Assembly: GCA_963995525.1 (NCBI GenBank)
Contig: OZ023208.1
Span: 23,052,562 to 23,116,561, forward strand
Direction: 5' to 3'
Origin: Escarpia spicata
Lineage: Eukaryota > Annelida > Polychaeta > Sabellida > Siboglinidae
DNA length: 64,000 bases
Shown here: piece after piece, positions 36,206 to 47,240 of the stretch
Layout of the letters: the number at the start of each line of letters is the position of its first letter
How positions within the stretch are numbered: the first letter of the stretch is position 1
Made by a program: the position numbers and the translations under genes
The notes under the pieces: model-generated
What the model was told of the DNA's origin: nothing
Seen by the model: the letters and a program-made list of their open reading frames with translations, nothing else
Database searches by the model: none

Positions 36206-38639
36206 ATGCTGATGTTTATTTGTTTTATTGTATATTAAAATTAAGTTTCTTTTAAACAGACGTTTTGTCCCCATAACAATCAGATAATTTGAGAATTAGC
36301 ACATTCGTATGCCCAAAAGTGGTATCAGAACTTAAGTATTAAGTGTATTTTATCATGGCAGAACAAACAAAAAGTGCTTAATTTGATTACATAGGTTTGT
36401 ATAGTTGATAATTGTTCAGTTATCAGTCCTGTTACTGGGTCAACTGGACCTGTTGGAATCTGAATAAATACAATACAAAAAATAATAAATATTTCTTAAA
36501 GCTGAGATTTTTTTAGTCATTGCCAATAAAAGATTGATAACAATAACAAACATTGAGTCAATATATTAAGTTTTGTTATTTTTGTAAACTAGAATGTGCA
36601 GGGATTATGCAGGAATGAAGAACAAATTATTTCTATAAATTGAGTTTTTACCCCTTACGTCACACTTGATGAGCCATTTAAATTCTATGTAAAGATTTGT
36701 GTAAGACTGAACAGTATTGACAATTAAAAATAAACGTTGGCATTCCACGTACATATATGTATCTTGTGAGTGGACATTAACATTTGACTGGCGAAGGGCA
36801 GAAGATTTGAACTGCCAGTCGACCAGTCAGCCATCTATACATCACTTTGACACTGTGATTAGTGTCCCAGTTAGCAAATTGACATATTCATTCATTATCT
36901 CTGACAAAAATATTCCCAGTACCTGACACAGCTCCAGAGGAAAACAATTAAGTGATCTCCAGTGGACTGGGAGCTGGGGACCTGGACAATGATTACAGAA
37001 GATTACACACTCAAAGACCACTGGGTCCCACCTTCCCTGGGCAGACAGGGATGACTGACTGGCTCCCAGGGTAATTACTTCTGTCACCTCCCTCCCTCTT
37101 CCCCCCTGAACCCCCACAGAACCCCCCCCCACCAACAGGAAGGATAATTGCTGCAATTATTTGCCTTCCTTCCCTGGTGAGATTGGCAGGCTCCAGTGAA
37201 CAAAATCTTCCCTGGCTGTCAAATCACTGCATTCATTTAGACATCAGTCTCAGGTTCAAAAAGAAGCTCTTGTTCTGCCGCTAATCAAAACTGGGATAAT
37301 TATCAGAAAATTCAAATGTTGAGAATTAATGTTACATGTAGCAGATAGTAACTGCTGCTAACGTATTTGAAGATAGCTACAACAAAAAGTAACCATGGTG
37401 ATGTGTATTCAAGATCACACATAATGAATACATGTACGTATGTATGCATGTATGCATGTGTGTATGTATATATGTATGTATATATACATATATTTCTAAA
37501 TACTCTCAGACCAGAACTTGCTGTATGCAACGCAGCAGACCACGCCATTACATGAGAATCTAGGTTATACAACCTCCAAAAACAATGCACTCAAAATCAC
37601 CAAAATAATACATTTTTTATGCCAGTAATTACACATATTATGTATTTCTTGTTATACTAACTATGTACTGATATATTAATAATTTTAAACTAAAACATTT
37701 TAACCATGCAATGAGGGATCAAAACTTTAAGCAGACAGGCTTTGGCAAATGACCGCGAATCACCATGACTGCTGGGCAAATGACCAGTGGGTAAATAACC
37801 ATCATTCATAAATCAAACAAAACTGTCTACCGCATTGAACTGTTCAACAGAACTTAAAGCAGTGACTTACCATTAAACCTGATGAAAAATGATCACAGAT
37901 GAACATTTTTTATTGAAAACAATATAATTCAACTGTGTTTAAATTATTTATTAGTAATCAAATTGTATTCATCTTTTTAAATAGTAAACCAAACAGATCA
38001 TACAGTATTCTACAAAATAAGATGTTACACACCAGAAGTTTGAGTCATAAACAAACCTGATTCACCAAAAGAACTATTTACAAAAGATATTGAACAAAAT
38101 TATAAAAATACAATCACTAGAATAGTTTGTATTGTACAACAAATATAACAACCTAATTTATAATCGTCAGAAATTAATATGGTAACAATTCCACATAACA
38201 TGTGCAATGGTCAATTAATCTTCTAAATCATTAGCAATAAATCTATACAAATAGTTAAGTCAATATTATAATGATAATACATGTCCCACATTTAGAAACT
38301 CTTTTGAAGCAGTTATTTTACTAGTGGCTGCAGCACCTAGCAACGCAATGATCAACAGGAAAATTAACAAAGTAAGCAGATTAAAAACAAAATGTTTAAG
38401 AAAATGAGACATCAGTTACTTCCATACTCATACATACCATTAGGAATATTTCAGTGTAACAATTTTACAGTTCTCAAAAAAGTATTACATAACTTTGAAA
38501 CTGCCAGGTATATATTATGTAATCATTCTGTCTACCTCACTACAGAACCCTACTCTCCAAACAACCCTGGCTTCTTTCAACTGCTTCTATCTCTGCCAAT
38601 CAACCCCCTTCTGACACTTACATAACCCTCATTCTCACT
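36206..38639. other. Mostly AT-rich unique sequence
   Basis: A (TATG)n-type microsatellite lies at about 37430-37495. A GC-richer block at 36930-37300 contains a C run (37118-37130). No gene is supported. Confidence 0.4.
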
Positions 38640-38960
38640 TTAACTGCCCCTTTGAAGTTACCCTCCTCCCACAATGTACCCATTCCACCCTGAACAATCT
38701 CTGCCTTATTAGCAAGCCCATCAGCAAATCTGCTAATTTGATTAGCCCACATGAGCCAGGGGATGAATGGAGGGGTGATCTAAGACAGGGTGATCTAAGA
38801 AGGGGTAACTCGAGTGTCTACTACCCAAACATTACCTCATCTCTTACAACACACTAATTCCTGTCATAATTACCCTGGTGGGGTCTTTCAAGGGGTTTCT
38901 TTGATGCTGGCACCTGTTGTCTGGGGCAATTCATTACCAGAGCATGTGACTAGATAGAAT
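38640..38960. other. Possible conserved non-coding block
   Basis: Non-repetitive, GC-richer than its surroundings, with TGCTAATTTGATTAGC (an imperfect inverted repeat with two TAAT-type cores), CATAATTACC and CAATTCATTACC. No frame of note. Confidence 0.3.
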
Positions 38961-39400
38961 CTGTTCTTTATGAAGCTCCAAATGAGTCAAGTGGTTCATA
39001 TTTCAACTCAGTCAAGTTGAGTAGTGGTTCGTATTTCAAAGTTTCATACAAGAAACGAAACCTGACTAACTGCAAGAGCATGAAATCAACTGCCCCTCCC
39101 AGTGAGCCAATGCAAGTTTAAAGTAGCACACAAGATGCATTTTTTGACAAATATTTTAACATTCGTAATTAATTATTCATTATGTTAATTAATTTATTAT
39201 TATAATTAATCTACTGTTATTATTTTAATAGCTTGTATACATGTGTTTATTTATTTACTTTTTTTAAGACAATTTTATTTTAATAGTAATGATTGCAAAT
39301 TTTAGCATATAAGTATTTTAAAATATGTATGGTTTTATGTTATTAATTATTAACAATTGTACAACAATCCAGAACAATTATTTGGATGGCGCTGTAGCCA
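38961..39400. other. AT-rich unique sequence
   Basis: Strongly AT-rich at 39130-39370. No feature recognised. Confidence 0.4.
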
Positions 39401-40110
39401 GATGTTTTGGTAAAGGGCACTTTGGCTATGGACAGTTGGGCAACAGACATTTTGGTAACAGAACATTTCAGTAACAGGACATTTCGGTAATCAGACATTT
39501 CGGTAAAACTTTTGTAAATAATCAGAATTATTTGGTAATTTTTAAAATGTCCTTATGTGTGTCTGGATTTAAATATGTGCAGCTAGTCACTGATTGGCTG
39601 TAGCAATTGAACACTCTAACCTGTCCCCTCTAACACATGAGTTTACCTAACCCCTATCCCCATGACTGACTGCTGTTGCCTGGGAAGCCATGTTCTCTTC
39701 CTCTGCCTTGGAAGTTCATCAAATAAGCACTAACTAACACTATCTGTGACTGCTAGTGGGAAGCGAAGTCCTGTGTCTGGAAAAGTGACCAGCCTAATTT
39801 CTAAATGGTTTAACTGATTGGCTCCACTGACATGGCAGACTTCACTCATTGATAGGTTTTATTACTTACTGTGTAATTCATTTCAAGAAATCTTACAAAA
39901 CATGCCATAAAACATAACAATAAATTAACAAAATGTACTATCTATTATAAAAATGTATATAATTATCTATACAAGACAACTTTAAAAATTACCAAATAAT
40001 TCTGATTATTTTCAACAGTTTTACCGAAATGTCCTATTACCAAAATATCCTGTTACGAAAATATCTGTTGCCCAACTGTCCATGGCCAAAGTGTCCTTTA
40101 CCAAAATGTC
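39401..40110. mobile_element. Fold-back/MITE element with long inverted repeats
   Basis: The left arm (39401-39548) and right arm (39980-40110) are inverted copies at roughly 85-90 percent identity: ATTTTGGTAAAGGACACTTT, GGCCATGGACAGTTGGGCAA and AATAATCAGAATTATTTGG. Within each arm the word GACATTTTGGTAACAG is repeated three to four times. The 430-bp centre has no coding potential. Long arms with internal subrepeats fit non-autonomous DNA elements. The superfamily cannot be told and no clean target duplication was found. Confidence 0.8.
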
Positions 40111-40619
40111 ATGGATTCGAATGGCGTGCTCGATATATGTGAAATATATTATTATATTATTATAAAATTATATATTAAAGCAGTTGTCACCATAGGTAAT
40201 TAAGACATTAGCAAAATTGCCCATCTTTCGGGTGGCGCCACATACACACATATATAGATTGAAGACAGTTCCTGGAGTATTCGTGAATAACGTTTCTTAT
40301 AATGTTATTCGTAATGTGAGTTACGAAAAACATGCCCAACTGATCACAGGATGATTTGCATAGCTTGGAACAATCGCAGAAGCCACGTGTAAAGTTACAA
40401 ACAATCGACTTCAAACCTAAAGCAGAGAAAAAACCCTTAACCCACAGGGAATACAAAAGGTGCTAGTTTTATTTCGAGGGGGTCATAAATTAATACCAGA
40501 AAGTTTGGTGTCTGAGATGCAAGATATTAGCTCAATTATAGTTAGATTATCAGAGATTTGACTGAAGTAACATAAGGTGGCATCTGAATAAAAATATTAG
40601 GTACAAGACACACACCAAT
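40111..40619. other. Unique sequence, no gene seen
   Basis: AT-rich near 40140-40180. The minus frame 40208-40456 is unsupported. Confidence 0.4.
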
Positions 40620-41255
40620 GCACACATGCACGCTAGCATACATGCATGCACACTAGCATACATGCATGCACGCTAGCATACATGCATGCACGCTAGCATA
40701 CATGCATGCACGCTAGCATACATGCATGCACGCTAGCATACATGCATGCACGCTAGCATACATGCATGCACGCTAGCATACATGCAAGCACGCTAGCATA
40801 CATGCATGCACGCTAGCATACATGCATGCACACTAGCATACATGCAAGCACGCTAGCATACATGCAAGCACGCTAGCATACATGCATGCACGCTAGCATA
40901 CATGCAAGCACGCTAGCATACATGCAAGCACACTAGCATACATGCATGCACACTAGCATACATGCAAGCACACTAGCATACATGCATGCACACTAGCATA
41001 CATGCATGCACACTAGCATACATGCAAGCACACTAGCGTACATGCATGCACACTAGCATACATGCATGCACACTAGCATACATGCAAGCACACTAGCATA
41101 CATGCATGCACGCTAGCATACATGCAAGCACGCTAGCATACATGCATGCACGCTAGCATACATGCATGCACGCTAGCATACATGCATGCACGCTAGCATA
41201 CATGCAAGCACGCTAGCATACATGCATGCATGCTAGCATACAAGCATGCACACTC
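40620..41255. repeat. Minisatellite, 20-bp unit, about 31 copies
   Basis: The unit is CATGCATGCACGCTAGCATA. Variants are CGCTAGC against CACTAGC (CpG to CpA) and GCATGC against GCAAGC. The CpA form is concentrated in about 40915-41110. The unit is rich in palindromes (TGCATGCA, GCTAGC) and nearly alternates purine and pyrimidine. Confidence 0.98.
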
Positions 41256-41274
41256 AGTCTCATTATATACTAAC

Positions 41275-41760
41275 ATTAATAATAATAATAGACTTCTATG
41301 GCACCAGAAATCTGAGCTCAGAGGCGCAACATACAAGAATCGTTGGGCAAAACCGTTAACAGGGACAAGCAAGAGTTGTCATTAGAACAAGGGACCGCCT
41401 AAGGTTAGGGTGGGAATGAAATTTCAAATAAATAAGTCTTCAGTTTTTTTATGAAAGATAGCTATAGTCTCAGATGATTTGAAAGCGATAGGCAGTTGAT
41501 TCCAGGTGCAGCTACAGAAAAAGCATGTTTGCCAATATTAAAGTTGTTTTTTTGAACAAAAAGTCGTGAAAAAGATGATCTGAGATTCCTGGGGATATCG
41601 AAAAAATGAAGCAGACTAAACAAACAGGTTGGGTGTTGCGTAGAAAGGGTGATACTACATTAATGTTGACATGTGTAACATTAAAATATAAAAATAGTGA
41701 CAACCGGTGGGTTTTAAGGCACACGGACAGAGTGGAGTGTCACTGAGCTAACTAAAAACC
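41275..41760. mobile_element. SINE-like or longer dispersed element
   Basis: The first 150 bp, starting in a (TAA)n run, match the 3' half of the element at 10670-10880 in reverse complement. The following part (AGCGATAGGCAGTTGATTCC, GCTACAGAAAAAGCATG) continues without break. It may belong to the same insertion or to a neighbouring repeat. Orientation is uncertain. Confidence 0.55.
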
Positions 41761-42304
41761 GTAGTTTCTTTCATTTTTTATTCAGTAAAAAAATGATGTA
41801 GATTTTATAGGGGCAGATATTTACGTGGACTACGCTCATACAGTGGCATTTGCTCCTGTGACTGGCAAAAAAGCACTGGTGTCTAACATTCAAAATTGGT
41901 ACATCTGTTCGAATGATTTGATCTTGTCTGTTTGTGTCACATTGGAATGAATGCACCCTTCCTATAAGGAGCATAACTGTAAGAAACAGTCAGAAACCAT
42001 ACGGATGGGTGGTCTTAGAAGCAGGTCATTCAAACTGGAGAATCCCTGAATGATGCTGCTTTGAATCGTGAGTGTTGATTTTGCTTAATAAATAAGTTAA
42101 ATAACAGGATAAAGTAAAAATGCATACTAATAAAATATTTTACAGTGAACCAACCAACTCTAGTGATTAGCTTGGCCAAGTGGTACCTGCATTGAGAGTT
42201 TTCTTCAGCCTACAGAGTGTCCGTACAGAGATGTCGCCTGGCATGGGAATGCATTATGTTGCTTACAATTCCGCAGGCACCGAACGAAAGAACACATATG
42301 AAGG
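41761..42304. other. Unique sequence, no gene seen
   Basis: No repeat or exon supported. Confidence 0.4.
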
Positions 42305-42710
42305 AAGAAACAACGGACATCACTTGGAGGTTGTAACTATCACCTGGAGGTTGTAAAAGTCACTTGGAGGTTGTGAAAGTCACCTGGAGGTTGTGAAAGT
42401 CGGCAGGTGTAAAAGTCACTTGGAGGTTGTAAAAGTCACCTGGAGGTTATGAAAGTCACTTGTGAAAATCATTTAGAGGTTGTGAATGTCAATTGGAGGT
42501 CGAGAAAGTCACTTGGGTTTGTGAAAATAACTTGGAGGTTGTGAAAGTCACATGGAGGTTGTGAAAGTCACTTGAAGCTTGTGAAAGTCATTTGGATGTT
42601 GCAAAAGTTACTTGGAGGTGTGACATTTTCACTGAAAACCACTTGGAGTTTGCGAAAATCACTTGGAGGTTGTGGAAATCACTTGGAACTTGTGAACATC
42701 ACTCATGGTT
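42305..42710. repeat. Degenerate minisatellite, 20-bp unit, about 20 copies
   Basis: The unit is CACTTGGAGGTTGTGAAAGT with many point changes and some short copies. The left part (42318-42460) is most regular. Confidence 0.9.
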
Positions 42711-43575
42711 TCCACTCAAATATCACTACATAATAAACAAATATATTGTCTGCCCAACAGTGTACTTCCTGTCTGCAAATCTATTGTAGTTTTACGATGC
42801 AAGAAGGCCCCAGGTGCATACAGCAAGAGATTGTAGGGTGTGTGTACATATTATACACATGCATGCATGATGTATGGACATTCTTGAATAGACAAAGCAC
42901 TCATTTGCAAAAAAAGTGCCAAATGCCAAACTCACATAAACTGGCTGGTCTTATTCTGTGACAAGTGGATAGTTTGGGAGGTATAAGTGTTTTGTGATGA
43001 AATGGATTACAAGCCATATTTACTAGTGAGATACAAGTTTACTGTCTATTCTCTGTCAAGAGACAACATTATTTATTATGCAATGCACAAACTGTATAAT
43101 TCATTTATTGGATAAACATCTCATAAACACATATGCACATTTTCTCACATATTAATACAAACCTAAAGGCAAATCCATTTAAAAGAATATGTTGTTATAA
43201 TAATAAAATTATGTTGCTTTAAACAAAGTTACAAGGTTTACTTAAATGCCTATAAATCTGAAATATTTTCTGCTAAAATGCAATTTTTGTAGCCGACTCA
43301 TTAAACGTAAACCGCTGTGTCAATTTAAGACGGTATTGTGTGTATCTTGCAATATTTCTGTCAGCTTGCATATTTTGCCTGTAACATTTGGGTATCCCGT
43401 AAAATATATGCAACGACTATTTTAACAACAAAATGCCACATTTTCTCATTTGAACAAAGCCTTCTATTACAGCCTGACGTGTCCTAATTGTAGCAAGCTT
43501 TCTGAAAAACACTCAAATTCTCCTCATTTTATGCCGTCAATATAAATAAACAAACGCAAAATGCGTCTTACTTAC
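42711..43575. other. AT-rich unique sequence
   Basis: No gene seen. Confidence 0.4.
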
Positions 43576-43687
43576 CGTGGCTAGAATTCTCCGTACATTT
43601 CACCAGCGGAGGAAGAAAGAGATTCTGTCACATAACGTCTTCTTGTTGTATTCCCAAGAACTCACAACAGACGTCAGCCGCGCTGGG
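43576..43687 (-). other. Candidate non-coding (5' UTR-type) exon, 112 bp
   Basis: On the minus strand the segment follows an excellent acceptor (TTTCTTTATTGTTGCAG) and ends at an excellent donor (CACG|GTAAGTAAG). All three frames contain stops, so if it is an exon it is untranslated, a terminal-coding exon, part of a long non-coding RNA, or a poison exon. Sequence upstream in the minus direction (43690-43930) is CpG-richer, as a promoter-proximal region might be. It may belong to the same minus-strand transcript as 10474-10552 (inference). Confidence 0.35.
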
Positions 43688-45610
43688 CTGCAACAATAAA
43701 GAAAATGCACGCATGTACATAAACAATGCTCGTGTACGCGGGCTCGTGCACATGCATGTACTGATGTTAATTATGATATCGGCGATAATGATATTTAATA
43801 AATGACTGCATGGCTGGACTGTCTGTCCAGAGTCTGGCCAGCTGTCCACATCTTGCCTCATGTAATCATGTGACCGCCGCATTGCGTTGGCGTTACATTA
43901 TAGAAGGCGGATTGCCCGAGAAAAATCATTTGCAAGTGGGCTGAGTGGCTGTCCTTACTGCGGCACACCCGGGATGATCTGGCTGGGATTAATGGAGCAC
44001 TGGATTATCAATGATCTACCTGTTGGAATTAGAAACAATGCAGCTTAGACAATGAACTGGATTAATTGAGTCGTTGCAGCGCAATCGCCACACAAAGATG
44101 AAGTGCTCGATGCAGGTAAATTTACAGGGGAGAATATTTATGCCGATCTAGGTATGGCCACAACGTGGGAATGCACATAATGTATATCACAAAATGCATA
44201 CAGTCGCTACCAATTCATGATAGCTCGCAATCTTCCCTTGTTTACATCGAGGCGAGGACTAACAACCAGACAAAAAGCGTTTTCTCATAAAACACTGGAA
44301 ATGGTGGAGAATTGATAAATATTGTTGTTGATCCGTTAACAATGACATCACTTGGATTACAATACAAAGAGCTGCCTTGTTGATGCATGTATGCACTCTT
44401 AGCTATAAAAAAAACTGCATAAATAGTGCAATACTTAACCAACATCTGAATAAATTACATAAAATATGTGCTTAATTACAGCTTCAATTACAATATATAA
44501 CCATAATCACTTCAGTTCTGTCCCAATTATAAACTGTGTCACAACATAAACACAAGTAGTAATTACAATGAATCTCACCTTAATAATATTTTTATTCTGA
44601 CAGTCACTAAAATATAATATTCTAAACACAAACAGCTCTTCCTGACTAAATATTTCTAATCACTCATAGGAAAACATGATCATAAAAAGCTAACATTATC
44701 ATAGCATATTCCCTTGTTACATAACAAGAGTAGAAGTGTTACTGAGCTGTCCTTGGACATCCTCACTGGAGGTCCCTTGTTTCAGGTGCAGCTGCTTATT
44801 GAGATCCAGGGCCCCTTTATTTCCTGGAGCTGTGCAACTTGATCAGTGCAAAGACAGGGCTGCAGATGGGAGCTGTTGATAGGGCCAGTTGTTAGGTGTG
44901 ACTCAGCAGGAGTCTGCACATGATTCAAGCACTTTGCCTGATTGCCTGAGCTGTGCAACTGTACTGAATATGGACTTTTAGAATAAATGGCTTCTCGACA
45001 CAGGATATGTGATGGCAAAGTGTCAGACAAAATGTATCAATTCCCTCCACTCAGATCTAACAATTATAGATTTGTCATGTACAAAACATTTTATATGACG
45101 ATGCAGACTAATGCTGTTGAATGCAGTTTTAATGACATCCTCAAAATATATGTTAATTTTTTTGAACACACAAAAGAGATCTTTCTGAATATTGCTGATC
45201 AAACTGACTTGAATACTGAATATATTCACTTCAGAAAACATTTTAAAACATAACATTTATATAATATTTTTTAAATGTATTTACACACATTTATAGTGAT
45301 ACACTGTATGGATTATGCATATTTTAATTTAATAAATAGCAGTAATACATGTACTAATAATTATGTTTATCGTAGATATTTCACAATGATTTTATAATAT
45401 ATATTATATTTCTATTTAGTTGTACATCAAATGGATGAAGCTTAATTTAATCGTGGATGATAGAATCAGCTGTTTATTAGAGTCAGAACGGTTGGCATGG
45501 AATCAATTCCATATTTCCGCTGTGCTAAATTGTGCGACTTAATAGAATCACACTTGATGGTACAAAGAATGAGAAAAAAACGGAATCAATGACAGCATTC
45601 TCTGTTACAG
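43688..45610. other. Unique sequence, no gene seen
   Basis: 43900-44110 is non-repetitive and contains GGGATTAATGG, GGATTATCAATGATC and GGATTAATTGAG, i.e. several GGATTA (Otx/Bicoid-type) words. The rest is AT-rich. 44740-45000 is GC-richer without a supported exon. Confidence 0.4.
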
Positions 45611-47240
45611 GCTGATCATATCCAAGATGGCCACCAAGAGAAAGGGCATGTCAGTGACTGAAAAGAAGGCGCTTCTAGCCACCTATGATGCTTTACCTAA
45701 GGTAAGATTCTGCACTGTTTTCGTGGTTAAAGGTGCTTGTAGTCCAACAGTGTGTGACCTCTGTTCTAAAGTGATGATTGTCCTTTCCATGTAGATTTGT
45801 GACCTTAGTCCTAAAATGATGATTGTTCGAGATTTGCCGGAATGATTTTCAAAAAGTTTGTGACATTAGTCCTAAAGTAATGGCTATTCTTTTTATTGAT
45901 ATTGTTCAACAGATTGTGATTTTACTGATATTGACTTTATTTATATTCTTTGTGATCTTTGTCGAAAGGTGACATGGTCTGTCGACAGATGAGCCAAAGG
46001 GAGACTGCGTCGAAGTGTTTCGCAGTCCACCATTCAGCGAATCCTGAAAGAGCGCCCTGAGATTGAAGTAAGCTTTGACAGTGACTGGAAGTGGGCGTGG
46101 ATAGGGAAGATGCCTGATGTGGATATGTTTGTTTCTCTCGCTTCAAGAAGAGGGTTGGTCTTGTGCACAGGAAGATCCAATGCAATGGTTGCATTCCTGT
46201 CACACCGTCACATGACATCACTCCACCATCACACGGGATGATGTCACGCCATCACATGACAATTGGATCGAGCAGGTCTGGCCCGAGATTCGACATGCAT
46301 ACGCCGATGAAGACATATGGACAACTGCTGAGACCGGATTATATTTGCGAGTGCTTCCTGATACAACCCTTGCCCCATCCATAGAGAAGGCGAGCTCTGT
46401 TCATGTGCTCAATGACAGGTGACAAGAGGATGTTGTTCATTGTTGGCAAGAGCAAATTGGTGCACTGCTTCAAGGGCGTGGAGAGTCTTCCAGTGGACTA
46501 CAGTGCCAGTCCATCGGCTCTCTTCAACAATTGGTTCCAGAAGTGGGACGAGGAGCTGAGAACTCAACACGGACACATCCTGCTGCTGCTGGACCACCGC
46601 TCCACTCATCCTCAGCTCACCAACATCAGAATGTAATTCTTCCCTCCCGACACACCTTCACATCCCTGCAAGCAAGGCATCATGTTTGCAGTCAATGCAT
46701 CAGTCGAGCTGTCACTGACGACAAGAAGATAGGTGATGATCCAGCGACTGCATCAGTGACATAGAGGCTGACACTGCTGAAGTCGGTCCGTCTCCTCAAC
46801 CAGGCTTGGCACAACGTGGAGCCAAGGGCCATCAGGAACTGTTGGGGGACATGTCGACTCAGAGTGGGGCCCCAGAGCAACGGTCTGGTCCGGATGTGCC
46901 CGTAGGTGTTCCAGATCCACCGCAGCTCTGGCACACCTGGACAATGACCACAACTTGCCAGCTGCTGGACCCACCTTGGTGGGCACTGACCATCTACCTG
47001 TTGCTGGACTCACCAGTGTTGACATTATCACTGGTGAGGTGAAAGAAGAGGTAAAGAGAGAGAGGCTGAGAGTGAGGTGGAGGAAGTCAACAACATTAAT
47101 GGAGAGGGTGGTGTAGGTTCTTCTCACTGATGAGGAGATGAGGACGGCCCTCAGTGTCTTGAGGGGTTTGTACAGCCGTGGCTTTAATGACTATGAACTT
47201 CTAAACCAATTCGAGCTTGCTGTGAAAGACTTACTTGTCT
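45611..47240 (+). pseudogene. Tigger/pogo (CENP-B-like) transposase pseudogene with an intron
   Basis: The first segment follows an acceptor-like CATTCTCTGTTACAG. ATG at 45627 opens MATKRKGMSVTEKKALLATY and runs in phase 0 to a donor AAG|GTAAG at 45701. An intron-like gap of 287 bp ends at GTCGACAG (45988), and reading resumes with MSQRET. A frame change leads to SVSQSTIQRILKERPEIE, the CENP-B N-terminal helix-turn-helix. GKMPDVD...RRGLVL, then DEDIWTTAETGLYLRVLPD, mark the second DNA-binding part and the start of the DDE domain; the first catalytic Asp of the usual DETG is Ala here. A new frame (46403-46636) gives GKSKLVHCFKGVESLPVDYS and LLLLDHRSTHP with the second Asp, followed by a PPDT...KQGIM region. 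The C-terminal LTDEEMRTALSVLRGLYSRG ends at a stop near 47238. Several frameshifts and the D-to-A change make it inactive. ATAGAATCAG at 45460 and its complement at 47308 could be remnants of inverted termini, but chance is possible. Confidence 0.9.

Noticed and set aside
39380..40130. ATGGCG words on both sides of the fold-back element as target duplication
   Set aside because: They are not adjacent to the arm ends and differ in spacing.
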